DNA of 64,000 nucleotides from Bog-473 sp963756025 (GTDB lineage: Bacteria > Actinomycetota > Acidimicrobiia > Acidimicrobiales > RAAP-2). Shown one piece after another: positions 17,382 through 29,681 of this stretch (positions within the stretch are counted from its first letter, which is position 1; each line of letters begins with the position of its first letter). Both the position numbers and the translations under genes were made by a program. The notes beneath the pieces are model-generated. The model had not been told where the DNA came from. It searched no databases and worked only from the letters and a program-made list of their open reading frames with translations. The DNA is taken from contig CAVWMF010000003.1 in assembly GCA_963756025.1 (NCBI GenBank), positions 4,822-68,821 on the forward strand, read 5' to 3'.

Positions 17382-20300
17382 TCCGAGTCCGAGCCCGAGC
17401 CCGAGGCCGCCCGTGCGCGGGCCCACTGCGCCAGGGCGTCCGCAGCGAAGAGGAAGAGCGCTATCCACACCAATGAGTTGGCGACCCCGAAGTGGGTCGG
17501 CCAATTGATGTCGGAGACGAAGCCGTTGGCGTGTTGACGGAAGACGACGTATCCAGCCATCACGACCAGGAGCCCGAGAGCACCCACGAGAACGACGATG
17601 CGACTCCTCTCGACCCGCAGTTCGAGCAGGGTCACCGCCGCCACCAACAGACCGGCCAGGGGTGCCACGAACAGTCCGGTCGCCACCCCGGCGAAGAGCG
17701 CGAGGACGATCGACGTGGTCCATCGAGGCGCAGGGCCCTCACTCCGGAGCAGCGAGGAGAGCTCGGGGCTCGCTGAGGCGGCGTTGACCCGTTCGCGTCG
17801 GCCGCGTCGCCTCCGGCCTCTCGCGGGGAGGGCGATCAGCACGAGGCTGAGGAGGAGGGTGGCGCCCGAGGCGAGGAGCGCCACGTCGACGACGTGCTGC
17901 GGGGTCCAGGTGAGCGTGATGGTGATGGGACCGGTCGCCGCTGAGCCCGGTACGTACCAACCGTTGGCATAGCCGTCGATCAAGGTCGAAGGGCCGAGCT
18001 TCGCCCCCGAGGAGGTCGTGGCCGTCCACCCCCGGCTCTGGCTCTGACCGAGGACCATCCAGAACGGCGTGCCGTTGCCTTTGACCGACACGGTCATCGA
18101 CGTCCTGTTCTGGTGCAGGACCGTGAGCGAAGGTGATCGTGACACGCTCGGCGCGGTCTGCAACCCGGTGCTCGTGAGCGGCTGTGCCGCACCTCCGGGG
18201 GCGGACCCCATGGAGAGGGCATCGATGTCGAGACCCGCAGCCTGGAAGCCGCTCGTCTGCACCGTGTGGCGGCCGGGGCCGAGGGTGATCCCTCCGGCCG
18301 CGTTCCCACAGCCCCGGATGGTCAGGCCGCCATTGGAGAGGGCGGTGGACGTGCTGCCCGAGATCGAGATGTCCACCGGTTGCCCGTCGACGGTGAGCAG
18401 GTTGGTGTAGCACCGGACCGGCATCTCGGCGGGCGTGGTCACGGGGGCGACGCCCGGGATCCCGACTTCCGCCAGTCCCACCGGGTCGGTGTTCGGCGCG
18501 TAGCCGTAGTAGTCGAGGAACTGGTGCGGACGAATCGAGTCAATGGTGATCCGGATGTTGGAGCCGCTGAGTGCGGGAAAGCCGACCTGGACCGGGGTCA
18601 CAGAACCTTGGGGTCGTCCGACACCGGGATCCATGGCGGGGAGCGGGACCGTGCGCGTACCCGGAGGAGGTGGCGACCGTGATCTGCGTCGGGATCGAGT
18701 GCTTGCCGTCGGCCACGACTTGGAGATTCAGATGATCGAAGGTCACCGGCTTGCTGAGCGTGTACTCGACCCAATCGCCGACCTGGTTCCCGAGCGCCGG
18801 CATCCACGACGTCGTCGGATCGCCGTCGACCGAGGCGCTCGATCCTGCCGCGAGATCGCCGGGCAGCCGGCCCGAGGAGTTTGACGACACGATGGTGGCG
18901 TCCCCCGCCGTCGACGACGGTTCGGGCCCGGGCTGGCCGATCAGCCCGTCGAGCACGGGGTCGGGGTCGAGGGGGGAGATCCGTGCCGTGCCGCCGACAG
19001 AGAACGATCGGGCCGTGGGCAGGGTGAATTCCCGGCTGATCGTCGTCTCGGGATCCGTGCGCGGTGGTGTGGCAGCGGCGCGGATCCGGTTGAGGAGGAT
19101 GTCGAGCTGGTGGGAAAGGGAGGCGGTTCCAGCCACAGAGAGGAGATCGGTCGGCAGGCGCAGCGTCTCCGTGGCAGGAGCAACGCCGGGAATGGAAATC
19201 TCCGAAAAGCCGACGGAATTGGCCCCGAGATAACTCTTCCTCTGTCCCCAACTGGTGGCGTCGACGGTGATGCTCAGCGTCTTGAAGGTCCGCCGGGGGA
19301 ACGAGATGACCTGCCCTTGTCCGGTGGTGGACGCGGCGCCGAGTGTGGCCGTGATCGGCGAGCCCCCGTCGAACGTCAGGGTGAGGTTGGTGATTGTGCG
19401 GCCGTTCGCGCCGGCGCCCGGTTGGAGAAGTGTGACGTGGTCCGTGGTGACGGGGTGGACCGTGGTGACCTCGATGGACTGGTTGATCGCCGGCACGAAC
19501 GCGCCTTCGGTCCATGACGTGGCCGGGTTCCCGTCGACCGCGTTCAGCGGCTGATTCTCGGGCAGGTTCGTGATCGGGTTGCCGTAGGCGGTCGCCCGGA
19601 CCGAGGCCACACCGTTGACGACGGCCACCGTTTGCGTGTTGCTACCCGCCCCGGGGAAGACCGGGAGGGCCGCCTCGCTCGGCTGATTCCCGAGTGGCGT
19701 CTCGTTGGCCTGCTCGACGTAGCCGTAGTTCTGGTTGACCGTTCCCCACGTAGAGAGCTGCTTCTGGTTCGAATCGGTGAGCACCAGGACGGCGCCGTTC
19801 TCCAGTTGCTTGTCCAGACCGGCCTTGTCGTTGGCGAACGTGCCCGAGTAGAAGATCGTGGGGTTCGTCGCCATCAGTCCGGCGGCGGCCGCCTCGAGGA
19901 GGCCTTGACCGTCTCCGGCCACGAGGAGGGGATTCTCCGGCGTTTCGGTGCGGGCGATCTTGCGCGCCCCCGGTACCGCCAGGACCGCCACCGGCGGCGG
20001 CTTTGCGGCGCCCGTCGGGATGGCGAGCTGCGTCTCGTCGGTGAGCGGGAACTTGATCGTCGGATAGTTCTTGGGCGTGCCGAATGTGGTCGGCGTGCCG
20101 AGCCCGGTGGCCGGGTTCGTCAAGGTGAGCCACAGCGGCTGCGGTCGTGCCGTACCGAAGCGCTCGTATTGCACGTCGGACTCGTAGAGGATGTCACCCG
20201 CGCTCAGGAGACCGGCGAGCGGGACGAGTGTGGAGGGGACGAAGACTCCATCTTGGATGGACTCGTCCAGGGCCTGGAGCAAATTCACACTGCCCGCTTC

Positions 20301-21887
20301 ACCCGCCGGCACCGCCGTACGGATCAGATACGGACGGGTCATGAGCCCGGGCCAGACCGGATCCAGCGTGACGCCCCAGCGGTAGTAGGCAAAATCCTGC
20401 CCCGGAAGTTGCAGGACGCGTGTGCTGTGGCTCTGGCTGTCCATGTACGTGGCGGCTTGGTGGATGTAGGCGGGGATGACGGTCGGTCGTTCGAGGTTCT
20501 TGGCCACCAGGCCGCCGTTCCAGAGCGGGGGGAAGTTGGCGGCGGTCACTGCGATCACGACGACGAGAACCCCGATGCCGATGATCCGGTTGCGCACGAA
20601 GAGGGCGGTGATCCCTGCGCCCAGGAGCAGAGCGAGCCCGAGGAGGGCGATCGGGATGATCCGGTTGGTCGAACGCAGGGCCAGACCGACGGTCGAGTCC
20701 GAGCCCGCCGCTTTTATCAGGGCGCCGAACGGCGACGGGTCCGTGAAGGGGTAGGTGCCGACAGCGATGATCACGCCCACGACGATCAGGGCGATGGCGA
20801 AGCCGCGGTAGCGCCAGCGGGTCACCGCTCCCGCGGCCAGGGCGAGGATCGGGACGAGGAAGCTGACCCCGATCAACCATGTCCACTGGAGGTAGCCGAT
20901 CGATGCCGCGGTCCAGGGGCCGAGCTTGTCCTGGCCGTAGAAGTACCAGTAGCCGAGTCCGCGCAATACCTCGGATGAGAGCGACGTCGACGACACGGTC
21001 GGAATCGTCTCGGTGTACTTCAGGACGTTGATGCCGTAGGCGCCTTCGGCCCAGAGGCCGGCGATCCACCACAGCGACACCCCGAGGGTGAGCACGCCGA
21101 TGCGCAGCGCCGCCGTGCCGGCCTCCCGGAAGGTCGCCTCACGCGTACCCCACACGGCATAGAGCAGCCACAGCAGGGGTGCGAGCCCGACCAGAAGGAT
21201 CGATGTGGCGTTCACGCCGCCCACGAGGGCGATGACCACGGCGAAGAGGGCGGGATAGCGCCATCCACCCTTGCGGACGGCGAGGATGGTGAAGGCGAGC
21301 ATCCAGCCGAGGGCCGCCCATGGCATGACGATGGCGGAGATGCGCGCGATGTAGTCGATGACGAACGGGGTGAGCATGTAGGACAGCGCGGCCGCGAGGC
21401 GTCCCGCCCGCGAGAGCCCCATGACGCGCCCCAGATACCACACGCCCGTCCCTGCGGCGAAGAAGAGGGAGCCCATCCAGAAGCGCTGGCCGACCCATAC
21501 GGGGATATGGAGCTCGGCGACGAGCCAGTAATACGGGCCCATCGGGAAGAGGAACCCGATGTTCTGGTGCGTGACGGTCCCGGCGCCGACATCGGGATCC
21601 CACATGGAGATAGCGCTCTGGATGAGGCGACCCGGATCGAGGTAGAGGTACTGCTTGGTGTCCGCTGCCACTTTTCCCGTCTGGGTGAGGAAGAGGGGGA
21701 CGTAGCTGATGATGGCCAAGCCCACCCACACCGCCACGTCCAGGGCTGCGGGTCTGTGTCGCCGACGTTCGCCCGGGGGAGTGGGCGGTGCCAGGGTGGT
21801 TGGTTCGGTCATGAGGTCGGCGGGTGCGGCGGGGTTCGGCAGGTCCGGCAGGTCCGGCAGGTCCGGCAGGTCCGGCAGCATACCCAT
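17357..21887 (-). CDS. AftD-like arabinofuranosyltransferase (DUF3367), split by a frameshift
   Basis: Two frames join into one protein of about 1500 residues. The N-terminal third is a GT-C membrane domain (ISMWDPDVGAGTVTHQNIG with the presumed catalytic acidic residues, then about ten hydrophobic segments). The middle is a large extracytoplasmic part with at least two discoidin-like carbohydrate-binding modules (NAVDGNPATSWTEG and SVDGDPTTSWMP). The C-terminus has further membrane segments. This matches the alpha-(1->3)-arabinofuranosyltransferase AftD family of arabinogalactan and lipoarabinomannan makers. The frame changes at about 18655-18663 in a GCGCG run. The start may be 21887 or, after the PDL repeat, 21812. 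The acceptor in this organism is inferred. Confidence 0.8.
21841..21876. repeat. 9-bp coding tandem repeat, four copies (PDL)
   Basis: Four exact copies of AGGTCCGGC (plus strand) encode LPD steps at the N-terminus of the AftD-like protein. All are identical, indicating recent slippage. If translation starts at 21812 instead, this is a noncoding leader repeat. Confidence 0.85.
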
Positions 21888-21932
21888 GATCGATATGAGA
21901 ATGGGGGTACAGGGCGCGGCTCTCTGCGCCGG

Positions 21933-21938
21933 TAGAGT
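21933..21938 (+). promoter_or_regulatory. -10 box TAGAGT of leaderless coaE
   Basis: TAGAGT ends eight bases before the GTG at 21947 and only two before the GTG at 21941, with no Shine-Dalgarno. The spacing favours a leaderless transcript starting at 21947. Confidence 0.45.
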
Positions 21939-21946
21939 CCGTGGCC

Positions 21947-22561
21947 GTGCTCGCAGTCGGACTCACCGGGGGTATCGGCTCAGGAAAGTCCGCGGTCGCA
22001 GATCTGCTGGTGGAGCGGGGTGCGGTGTTGATCGACGCCGACCAATTGGCCCGCGACGTGGTGGCTCCGGGGGGGCCGGCATATCAGCCGCTGATCGACC
22101 GGTTCGGGCCGTCCATCGTGGCAGCTGACGGGACCATCGACCGGCCCGCCCTGGCTGCCGTCGCCTTTGTCGACGATGCGGCCCGGGCCGACCTCAACGC
22201 CATTACCCACCCCGCCATCGGGGTGGCCATGGTCGAGGCCCGGGACGCGTGGGAGGGGTCGGACCGCATTGTGGTGCTCGCTATTCCGTTGCTGACGGCG
22301 AAGCACCGGGAGACGTCGAAACTTGACGACGTGGTGGTCGTCGACTGCCCGACCGATATCGCCCTGGAGCGCCTGCTCACGCTCCGGGGTATGGATCGAG
22401 CAGATGCCGAGGCGCGGATCCGGGCTCAGATCACCCGCGAGGAGCGCGTGAAAGAGGCTGATTACGTCTTGGACAATTCGGGCGATAGGGCGAACCTCGA
22501 GGTCGAAGTCGAGCGCCTCTGGGAATGGTTGAACGGGCGAAAGCCCCGACTTTCGTCGTAG
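21947..22561 (+). CDS. coaE: Dephospho-CoA kinase
   Basis: A 204-residue P-loop kinase that phosphorylates the 3'-hydroxyl of dephospho-CoA, the last step of coenzyme A synthesis. The N-terminus VGLTGGIGSGKS is the Walker A motif, followed by DADQLARDVV, the substrate-binding DAD block, and the THPAI step of the CoA-binding region. A lid-type LRGMDRADAEARIRAQ stretch completes the family pattern. Length is normal. The start at 21947 is preferred over 21941 because of the TAGAGT box; the difference is two residues. It stands alone between the divergent AftD-like gene and the convergent HNH gene. Confidence 0.92.
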   Translation: MLAVGLTGGIGSGKSAVADLLVERGAVLIDADQLARDVVAPGGPAYQPLIDRFGPSIVAADGTIDRPALAAVAFVDDAARADLNAITHPAIGVAMVEARDAWEGSDRIVVLAIPLLTAKHRETSKLDDVVVVDCPTDIALERLLTLRGMDRADAEARIRAQITREERVKEADYVLDNSGDRANLEVEVERLWEWLNGRKPRLSS

Positions 22562-22579
22562 GTCGTAGAACCCGACCCC

Positions 22580-24019
<1,440 letters not shown>

Positions 24020-24111
24020 ACGAGGACCCTAAAGAGGGGGTGTATCACGGCCCCGATCGGGGCATGAAAGCGCAGGCGGGGAGCGTGAGAGGGTTGCGGC
24101 CGAATGAGTGC

Positions 24112-24168
24112 GGAGCCTGGTGCGAAACGGGGAGCCTGGTGTGAAACGGGGAGCCTGGTGCGAAAGGC
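24112..24168. repeat. 19-bp tandem repeat, three copies
   Basis: GGAGCCTGGTGCGAAACGG occurs at 24112-24130, with one change at 24131-24149, and with an altered end at 24150-24168. The copies abut with no spacers, so this is a minisatellite and not a CRISPR array. Confidence 0.85.
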
Positions 24169-24541
24169 GGGACCGGGTTCCTGGCGCTAAAGGAATTGCG
24201 AGGGCCGAATGTCCTCGGGCAACGATTTCAACCAGTTCTTGATCTCCGCCAGACACGCATCGCACGGAAGTCGGTGCTCGGACTCCGGAGGCAGCCCGAT
24301 GATCCGGTGGTTCTTCTTGATCAGCGTGCCTCGAGGACAGGAAACGGTCACTCGGGTCCGTCGGATCGCCCACGGAGGAGGAGTCCATGCGAGAGGAGTC
24401 CATCGCCATTCCCCAAGCGTAGGCTCGCGGGGCGGCGCAGAACTCAGAGCCACCCGAAACTCCGCACTGCACCCGCCGCGCCCCTGACCGGCACCCGCAC
24501 GCTCACAATCGAGCAGAGCGGATCCGGGCAGACCGGCCCCG

Positions 24542-24590
24542 CCCAACCGCCCCGGCCGCCCAACCGCCCCGGCCGCCCAACCGCCCCTGA
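24542..24590. repeat. 17-bp tandem repeat upstream of uvrB
   Basis: CCCAACCGCCCCGGCCG is repeated exactly at 24542-24558 and 24559-24575, and its first dozen bases again from 24576. It ends about 15 bp before the uvrB -10 box, so copy number would alter the sequence just upstream of the promoter. Confidence 0.8.
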
Positions 24591-24595
24591 TACAC

Positions 24596-24613
24596 CCTCC
24601 CGGTATCCTCCCT
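24596..24613 (+). promoter_or_regulatory. uvrB leaderless promoter segment, identical to that of uvrA
   Basis: The 18-bp segment CCTCCCGGTATCCTCCCT is identical before uvrB (here) and uvrA (26691-26708). TATCCT at 24604-24609 ends six bases before the ATG at 24616, and there is no Shine-Dalgarno, so both genes look leaderless and co-controlled. No actinobacterial SOS box (GAAC-N4-GTTC) was seen nearby. Confidence 0.6.
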
Positions 24614-24615
24614 CC

Positions 24616-26685
24616 ATGGCCGACTTTGAGGTCGTCTCACCCTTCAAACCCTCCGGCGACCAGCCCGGAGCCATTGCCGCGCTCGTCGAAGGGACCAAAC
24701 GAGGGGACAGGTACCAGACCCTCCAGGGCATCACAGGCTCCGGGAAGACGGCCACGATCGCCTGGATGATCGAACAAGTCCAGCGCCCCACTCTCATCAT
24801 CGAGCCGAACAAGTCCCTGGCGGCCCAGCTCAGCTCCGAGCTGCGGGACCTGTTCCCCAAGAACCGGGTCGAATTCTTCGTTTCGTACTACGACTACTAC
24901 CAACCCGAGGCGTACCTCCCGACGACCGACACTTACATAGAGAAGGACTCGTCGATCAACGACGAGATCGACCGCCTGCGGCACGCCACGACGTCGTCGT
25001 TGCTCATGCGGAGGGACGTGATCGTGGTGGCATCGGTCTCGTGCATCTACGGCTTGGGCTCGCCGCTCGAGTACCGGGACCGCATTCTGGGGCTCTCCGT
25101 CGGCCAGCAGTACGACCAGCGGGACATCCTGCGCAAGCTCGTCGACCTGCAGTACGCCCGCAACGACGTCAATCTGGTCCGGGGGACGTTCCGGGCCCGG
25201 GGCGACACGGTCGAGATCCATCCGGCCTACGAGGAGCAGGCACTGCGGGTCGAGATGTTCGGCGACACCATCGACCGCATCGTCCCGTTCGACGTCATGA
25301 CCGGCGAGATGGGGGACGAGCTCGAGGACATCGCGATCTACGCCGCCACGCACTACGTCACCGGCGACGAGATCGTGCAGCGGGCCGTGAAGACGATCGA
25401 GACCGAGCTGCGCGAACGCCTGCAGTACTTCGAGAAGGAGGGCAAGCTGCTCGAGGCACAACGCCTCCGGGTCCGTACGGAGCACGACCTCGAAATGCTG
25501 GCCGAGACGGGGGTGTGCTCGGGCATCGAGAACTACAGCCGGCACCTCGACGGCCGGGCCCCCGACGAGGCGCCCTACACACTCCTCGACTTCTTCCCCA
25601 AGGACTATCTGGTCGTCCTCGACGAGAGCCACGTTTCGGTGCCGCAATTGCACGGGCAGTACGCCGGCGACCGCTCCCGCAAGGACATGTTGGTCGAGCA
25701 CGGGTTCCGCCTTCCCTCTGCGAGGGACAACCGCCCGCTGCGCTTCGACGAATTCATCGAGCGGGTCCCCCAGGCCGTGTTCGTCTCTGCCACCCCGGGC
25801 CCGTTCGAGAAGGAGCACTCGACCCAGATGGTCGAGCAGGTCATCCGGCCTACCGGCCTGGTCGACCCTGAGGTGACGATCCGGCCCACCAAGGGTCAGG
25901 TCGACGATCTACTGGCGCGGATCGAGAGCACGGTCGCCTCCGGTGGGAGGGTGCTGGTCACCACGCTGACCAAGAAGATGGCCGAGGACCTGACCGACTA
26001 CCTGGCCGATGCCGGGGTGCGGGTGCAGTACCTCCACTCCGACATCGACACGATCACCCGGATCGAGATCCTGCGCGAGCTCAGGCTCGGGTCCATCGAC
26101 GTGCTCGTCGGCATCAACCTGCTCCGGGAAGGCCTCGACCTGCCGGAGGTGTCCCTGGTGGCCATCCTGGATGCGGACAAGGAAGGTTTCCTCCGCTCCG
26201 CCTCCTCCCTGATCCAGACCATGGGCCGGGCCGCCCGCAACGTGGACGGCACCGTGGTGCTCTATGCCGACACCATTACCGACTCCATGCGCGAAGCCGT
26301 GTCGGTCACGCAGCGCCGGCGCGAGATCCAGACTGCTTACAACAAGGAACACGGGATCGATCCGACGACCATCCGCAAGACGGTGACCGACATCCTCGAA
26401 CGTCTGCGCGGCACCTCGGGTGGGGTCGGCGGACCGGGCGGTGGCGGGGGTCGGTCCACCACGGCCGGGCGCAGCCGGGCGGAGGTCCGCCGCAATGCGG
26501 CGGTGCGCGGGAACAAGCGGTCACTGCTCGCCGACGGGGATGCGTCCACGCCGGCCGAGGCCATCGAGCTGATGACACAGCTCGAGGCCGAAATGAAATC
26601 CGCCGCAGCCGAGTTGCGCTTCGAGGAGGCGGCCCTCCTCCGGGACGAGATCGCCGAACTGCGCGCGTCGTCCGTGCCGAGCTGA
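24616..26685 (+). CDS. uvrB: Excinuclease ABC subunit UvrB
   Basis: A 689-residue DNA helicase-like damage verifier of nucleotide excision repair; UvrA loads it and it then recruits UvrC. Visible motifs are Walker A GITGSGKT near residue 37, the beta-hairpin region YYDYYQPEAYLP that clamps one DNA strand, VVLDESHVSVPQ as the DEAD-like box, QTMGRAARN as helicase motif VI, and a C-terminal UVR helix pair (AAAELRFEEAALLRDEI) that contacts UvrC. The length matches the family. A Gly/Arg-rich insert precedes the UVR motif. The ATG at 24616 follows a -10 box by six bases and starts the conserved FEVVSPFKPSGDQP. uvrA follows after 25 bp but has its own copy of the promoter. Confidence 0.95.
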   Translation: MADFEVVSPFKPSGDQPGAIAALVEGTKRGDRYQTLQGITGSGKTATIAWMIEQVQRPTLIIEPNKSLAAQLSSELRDLFPKNRVEFFVSYYDYYQPEAYLPTTDTYIEKDSSINDEIDRLRHATTSSLLMRRDVIVVASVSCIYGLGSPLEYRDRILGLSVGQQYDQRDILRKLVDLQYARNDVNLVRGTFRARGDTVEIHPAYEEQALRVEMFGDTIDRIVPFDVMTGEMGDELEDIAIYAATHYVTGDEIVQRAVKTIETELRERLQYFEKEGKLLEAQRLRVRTEHDLEMLAETGVCSGIENYSRHLDGRAPDEAPYTLLDFFPKDYLVVLDESHVSVPQLHGQYAGDRSRKDMLVEHGFRLPSARDNRPLRFDEFIERVPQAVFVSATPGPFEKEHSTQMVEQVIRPTGLVDPEVTIRPTKGQVDDLLARIESTVASGGRVLVTTLTKKMAEDLTDYLADAGVRVQYLHSDIDTITRIEILRELRLGSIDVLVGINLLREGLDLPEVSLVAILDADKEGFLRSASSLIQTMGRAARNVDGTVVLYADTITDSMREAVSVTQRRREIQTAYNKEHGIDPTTIRKTVTDILERLRGTSGGVGGPGGGGGRSTTAGRSRAEVRRNAAVRGNKRSLLADGDASTPAEAIELMTQLEAEMKSAAAELRFEEAALLRDEIAELRASSVPS

Positions 26686-26690
26686 CACAG

Positions 26691-26708
26691 CCTCCCGGTA
26701 TCCTCCCT
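26691..26708 (+). promoter_or_regulatory. uvrA leaderless promoter segment
   Basis: This copy of the 18-bp segment shared with uvrB carries TATCCT at 26699-26704, six bases before the ATG at 26711. The following ATGGCCGA is also shared. The perfect match in a short intergenic gap argues for functional constraint or a copied promoter. Confidence 0.6.
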
Positions 26709-26710
26709 TA

Positions 26711-29681
26711 ATGGCCGATCGTCTCGTCGTTCGCGGTGCACGCGAGCACAACCTGAGGGATGTCTCCCTCGACCTGCCCCGGGACAAGTTGATTGTCTTC
26801 ACCGGCCTCTCGGGCTCGGGCAAGTCGTCGCTGGCGTTCGACACCATTTACGCCGAGGGCCAGCGCCGCTACGTCGAATCCCTCTCGGCCTACGCCCGCC
26901 AATTCCTGGGCCAGATGGACAAGCCGGATGTCGACTTCATCGAGGGATTGTCACCGGCCATCTCCATCGACCAGAAGTCGGCCTCCCGCAACCCGCGTTC
27001 GACGGTGGGCACCATCACGGAGGTCTACGACTATCTCCGGCTGCTCTATGCCCGGATCGGGCACCCGCACTGTCCGACCTGTGGCCGGCCGGTGGCCCGG
27101 CAGACCCCGCAGCAGATCGTCGACCGGGTGCTCGAGCTTGCCCGAGGGCACACGTTTCCAGGTGCTGGCCCCCGTGGTGCGGGGCCGTAAGGGCGAATAC
27201 AGCACCCTGCTCGACGACCTGGCCAAGCAGGGCTTCGCCCGGGTGCGGGTGGACGGCATCCCGGTGGAGCTGGCCGAGCGGTCCGAGGTCGCGCTGGCGC
27301 GCTACGAGACGCACACCATCGAGGTCGTCGTCGACCGGCTCATCCGGCGCGACGGGATCCGGCAGCGGCTGACCGAGTCGATCGAGACCGCCCTCGAACT
27401 GACCGGCGGGACGGCCGAGGTACTGGTCATGAGCAGCTCCGGAAAGACGGGCGGGGCCAAGTCCAAAAAGGACGCCGCCAACGCCGCCAACGCCGCCGGG
27501 GACGCCGGCGCCGCCGGGGCGGACGGCATCGAGAGCGCCGACGGGGCCGACGCCGAGGGCATTACGTTCTCCCAGCATCTCGCCTGCACGCATTGCGGCA
27601 TCAGCTTCGACGAGCCCGCCCCCCGTAGCTTCTCCTTCAACTCTCCCTACGGCGCCTGCCCGACCTGCGTGGGTCTCGGCACGAAGTTCGAGGTCGATCC
27701 CGAGCTGGTGGTGCCCGACGAGACGCTCTCGCTGGCCGACGGCGCGCTGGCGCCCTGGGCCGGCGCCCGCAGCGAGTACTTCTCCGGACTGCAGGCGGGC
27801 GTGGCCGAACTGGGCGGGTTCTCGGTCACCACGCCGTGGAAGTCGCTCAAGGCCAAGGACAAGAAGCTCGTCCTCTACGGCACGGGCAGCAAGTCGGTGC
27901 ACATCCGCTACAAGAACCGCTTCAACCGCACGCGCTCCTACGAGGCCCTGTTCGAGGGCATCGTGCCGTGGCTGCAGCGGCGCCACGGCGAGGCGGAATC
28001 GGACTGGTCCCGGGAGCAGGTCGAGCAGTACATGCGCGAGGTCGACTGCCCCGCCTGCCACGGGGCCCGGCTCAAGCCGGAGTCCCTGGCGGTCACCGTC
28101 GGCGGGCGCAACATCTACGAACTGTGCAGCCTCTCCATCGGCGCGGCCGTCGAGGAGATGGGGTCGCTCGAGCTCAGCGACCGGGAGCACATGATCGCCG
28201 ACCGTGTGTTCAAGGAAGTGCGCGAGCGCATGCAGTTCCTCCTCGATGTCGGCCTCGACTACCTGTCCCTCAGCCGCTCGGCCGGCACGCTGTCGGGCGG
28301 CGAGGCGCAGCGGATCCGCCTGGCCAGCCAGATCGGGAGTGGATTGGTGGGCGTGCTCTACGTCCTCGACGAACCGTCGATCGGCCTGCACCAACGGGAC
28401 AACCAACGGCTGATCGGTACGCTGGAGCGGCTGCGCAACCTCGGCAACACGGTCATCGTGGTGGAGCACGACGAGGAGACGATCCGGACCGCCGACTACG
28501 TGGTGGACATCGGCCCCGGGGCGGGGGAGCACGGCGGCAGCGTCGTCCACGCCGGACCCGTCACGGGACGGGGCGGGCTGCTCTCCAACAAGGCCTCGAT
28601 CACCGGGCAGTACCTGTCGGGCAAGCGCTCCATCCCCGTCCCGGCCCGCCGACGGCCGGGCACGGGCGAAGTGGTGACCGTGCGCGGCGCCCGGGAGCAC
28701 AACCTGCAGGGGATCGACGTCTCCTTCCCGCTCGGCTGCCTGGTGGCCGTCACCGGGGTCTCGGGCTCGGGCAAGTCGACGCTGGTCAACGACATCCTGC
28801 TGCGGGTCCTCGCACAGAAGCTGCACCGGGCCAAGACGTTGCCGGGCCGTCACCGGACGGTCGAGGGTGTGCAGTATCTCGACAAGGTGGTCGACGTGGA
28901 CCAGGCCCCCATCGGCCGCACGCCCCGTTCGAACCCGGCCACGTACACGGGCGTGTTCGACCACATCCGCAAGCTCTTCGCCCAGACGGCCGAAGCCAAG
29001 GTGCGGGGCTACCTCCCGGGCCGGTTCTCCTTCAACGTGCGCGGCGGGCGCTGCGAGGCCTGTGCGGGCGACGGCACGATCAAGATCGAGATGCACTTCC
29101 TCCCCGACGTGTACGTCCCCTGCGAGGTCTGCCACGGGGCCCGCTACAACCGCGACACCCTCGAGATCACGTTCCGGGGCAAGACGATCGCCGACGTGCT
29201 CGACATGTCGTGCGAGGAGGCATTGTCGTTCTTCTCCAAGCAGCCGCCGATCGCCCGCCACATGCAGACCATGGTGGACGTCGGGCTGGGCTACGTGCGG
29301 CTGGGCCAACCGGCGCCCACCCTGTCGGGGGGCGAGGCGCAACGGGTCAAGCTGGCCAGCGAGTTGAGCCGGCGCCCGACCGGCCACACCTTCTACATCC
29401 TCGACGAGCCCACCACGGGCCTGCACTTCGAGGACACCCGCCGCCTGCTCGAGGTGCTGGGCCGCCTGGTGGACCAGGGCAACACGGTCGTAGTGATCGA
29501 GCACAACCTCGACGTGATCAAGACGGCGGACTGGGTCATCGACCTCGGGCCCGAGGGAGGGAACCGGGGCGGCACCGTGGTGGCCGAAGGGACACCCGAG
29601 CAGGTGGCCAAGACGGCGGGCAGCTACACCGGGGACGTGCTCAAGCCGGTGCTGGCGAAAGCCAAAGAGAAGATCAGGTAA
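26711..29681 (+). CDS. uvrA: Excinuclease ABC subunit UvrA, with one frameshift
   Basis: About 990 residues in two frames. The first frame covers the start (GLSGSGKSS Walker A and the first zinc-site CPTCGRPV); the second carries the rest. The frame changes at 27138-27139, where one extra T turns the expected GAGCTGCCCGAG into GAGCTTGCCCGAG. Later motifs are intact: LSGGEAQRIRLASQIG, VLDEPSIGLH, second Walker A GVSGSGKST, the zinc module CEACAGDGTIKIEMHF with CEVCHG, and LSGGEAQRVKLASELS with ILDEPTTGLH. UvrA scans DNA for lesions as a dimer and loads UvrB. An unusual Ala/Asn/Gly/Asp-rich insert of about 40 residues is encoded at about 27440-27560. A single-base error in a vital repair gene suggests a sequence error. 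Confidence 0.93.

Larger units (their letters stand above)
24020..24615. other. Intergenic control region between the HNH gene and uvrB
   Basis: These 596 bp hold no gene that I can support. They contain two families of tandem repeats (24112-24168 and 24542-24590) and the uvrB promoter at the right end. A minus-strand open frame at 24187-24546 has a Cys-x-x-Cys near its end but no recognisable domain or start signal. The promoter of the HNH gene should lie at the left end. Confidence 0.6.

Noticed and set aside
24112..24168. CRISPR-like repeats
   Set aside because: Units abut without spacers and no cas genes are present, so this is a minisatellite.
24187..24546. Possible minus-strand gene before uvrB with a Cys-x-x-Cys
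   Set aside because: No start signal, no recognisable domain, and it overlaps repeats and the uvrB control region.
24540..26710. SOS (LexA) boxes before uvrB and uvrA
   Set aside because: No GAAC-N4-GTTC-type sequence was found in either promoter region; only the shared TATCCT segment is seen.
27015..29504. Long open frame on the minus strand opposite uvrA
   Set aside because: It is the antisense shadow of a high-GC gene; its product is His/Val/Gly-rich with no domain, while the plus strand carries complete UvrA motifs.
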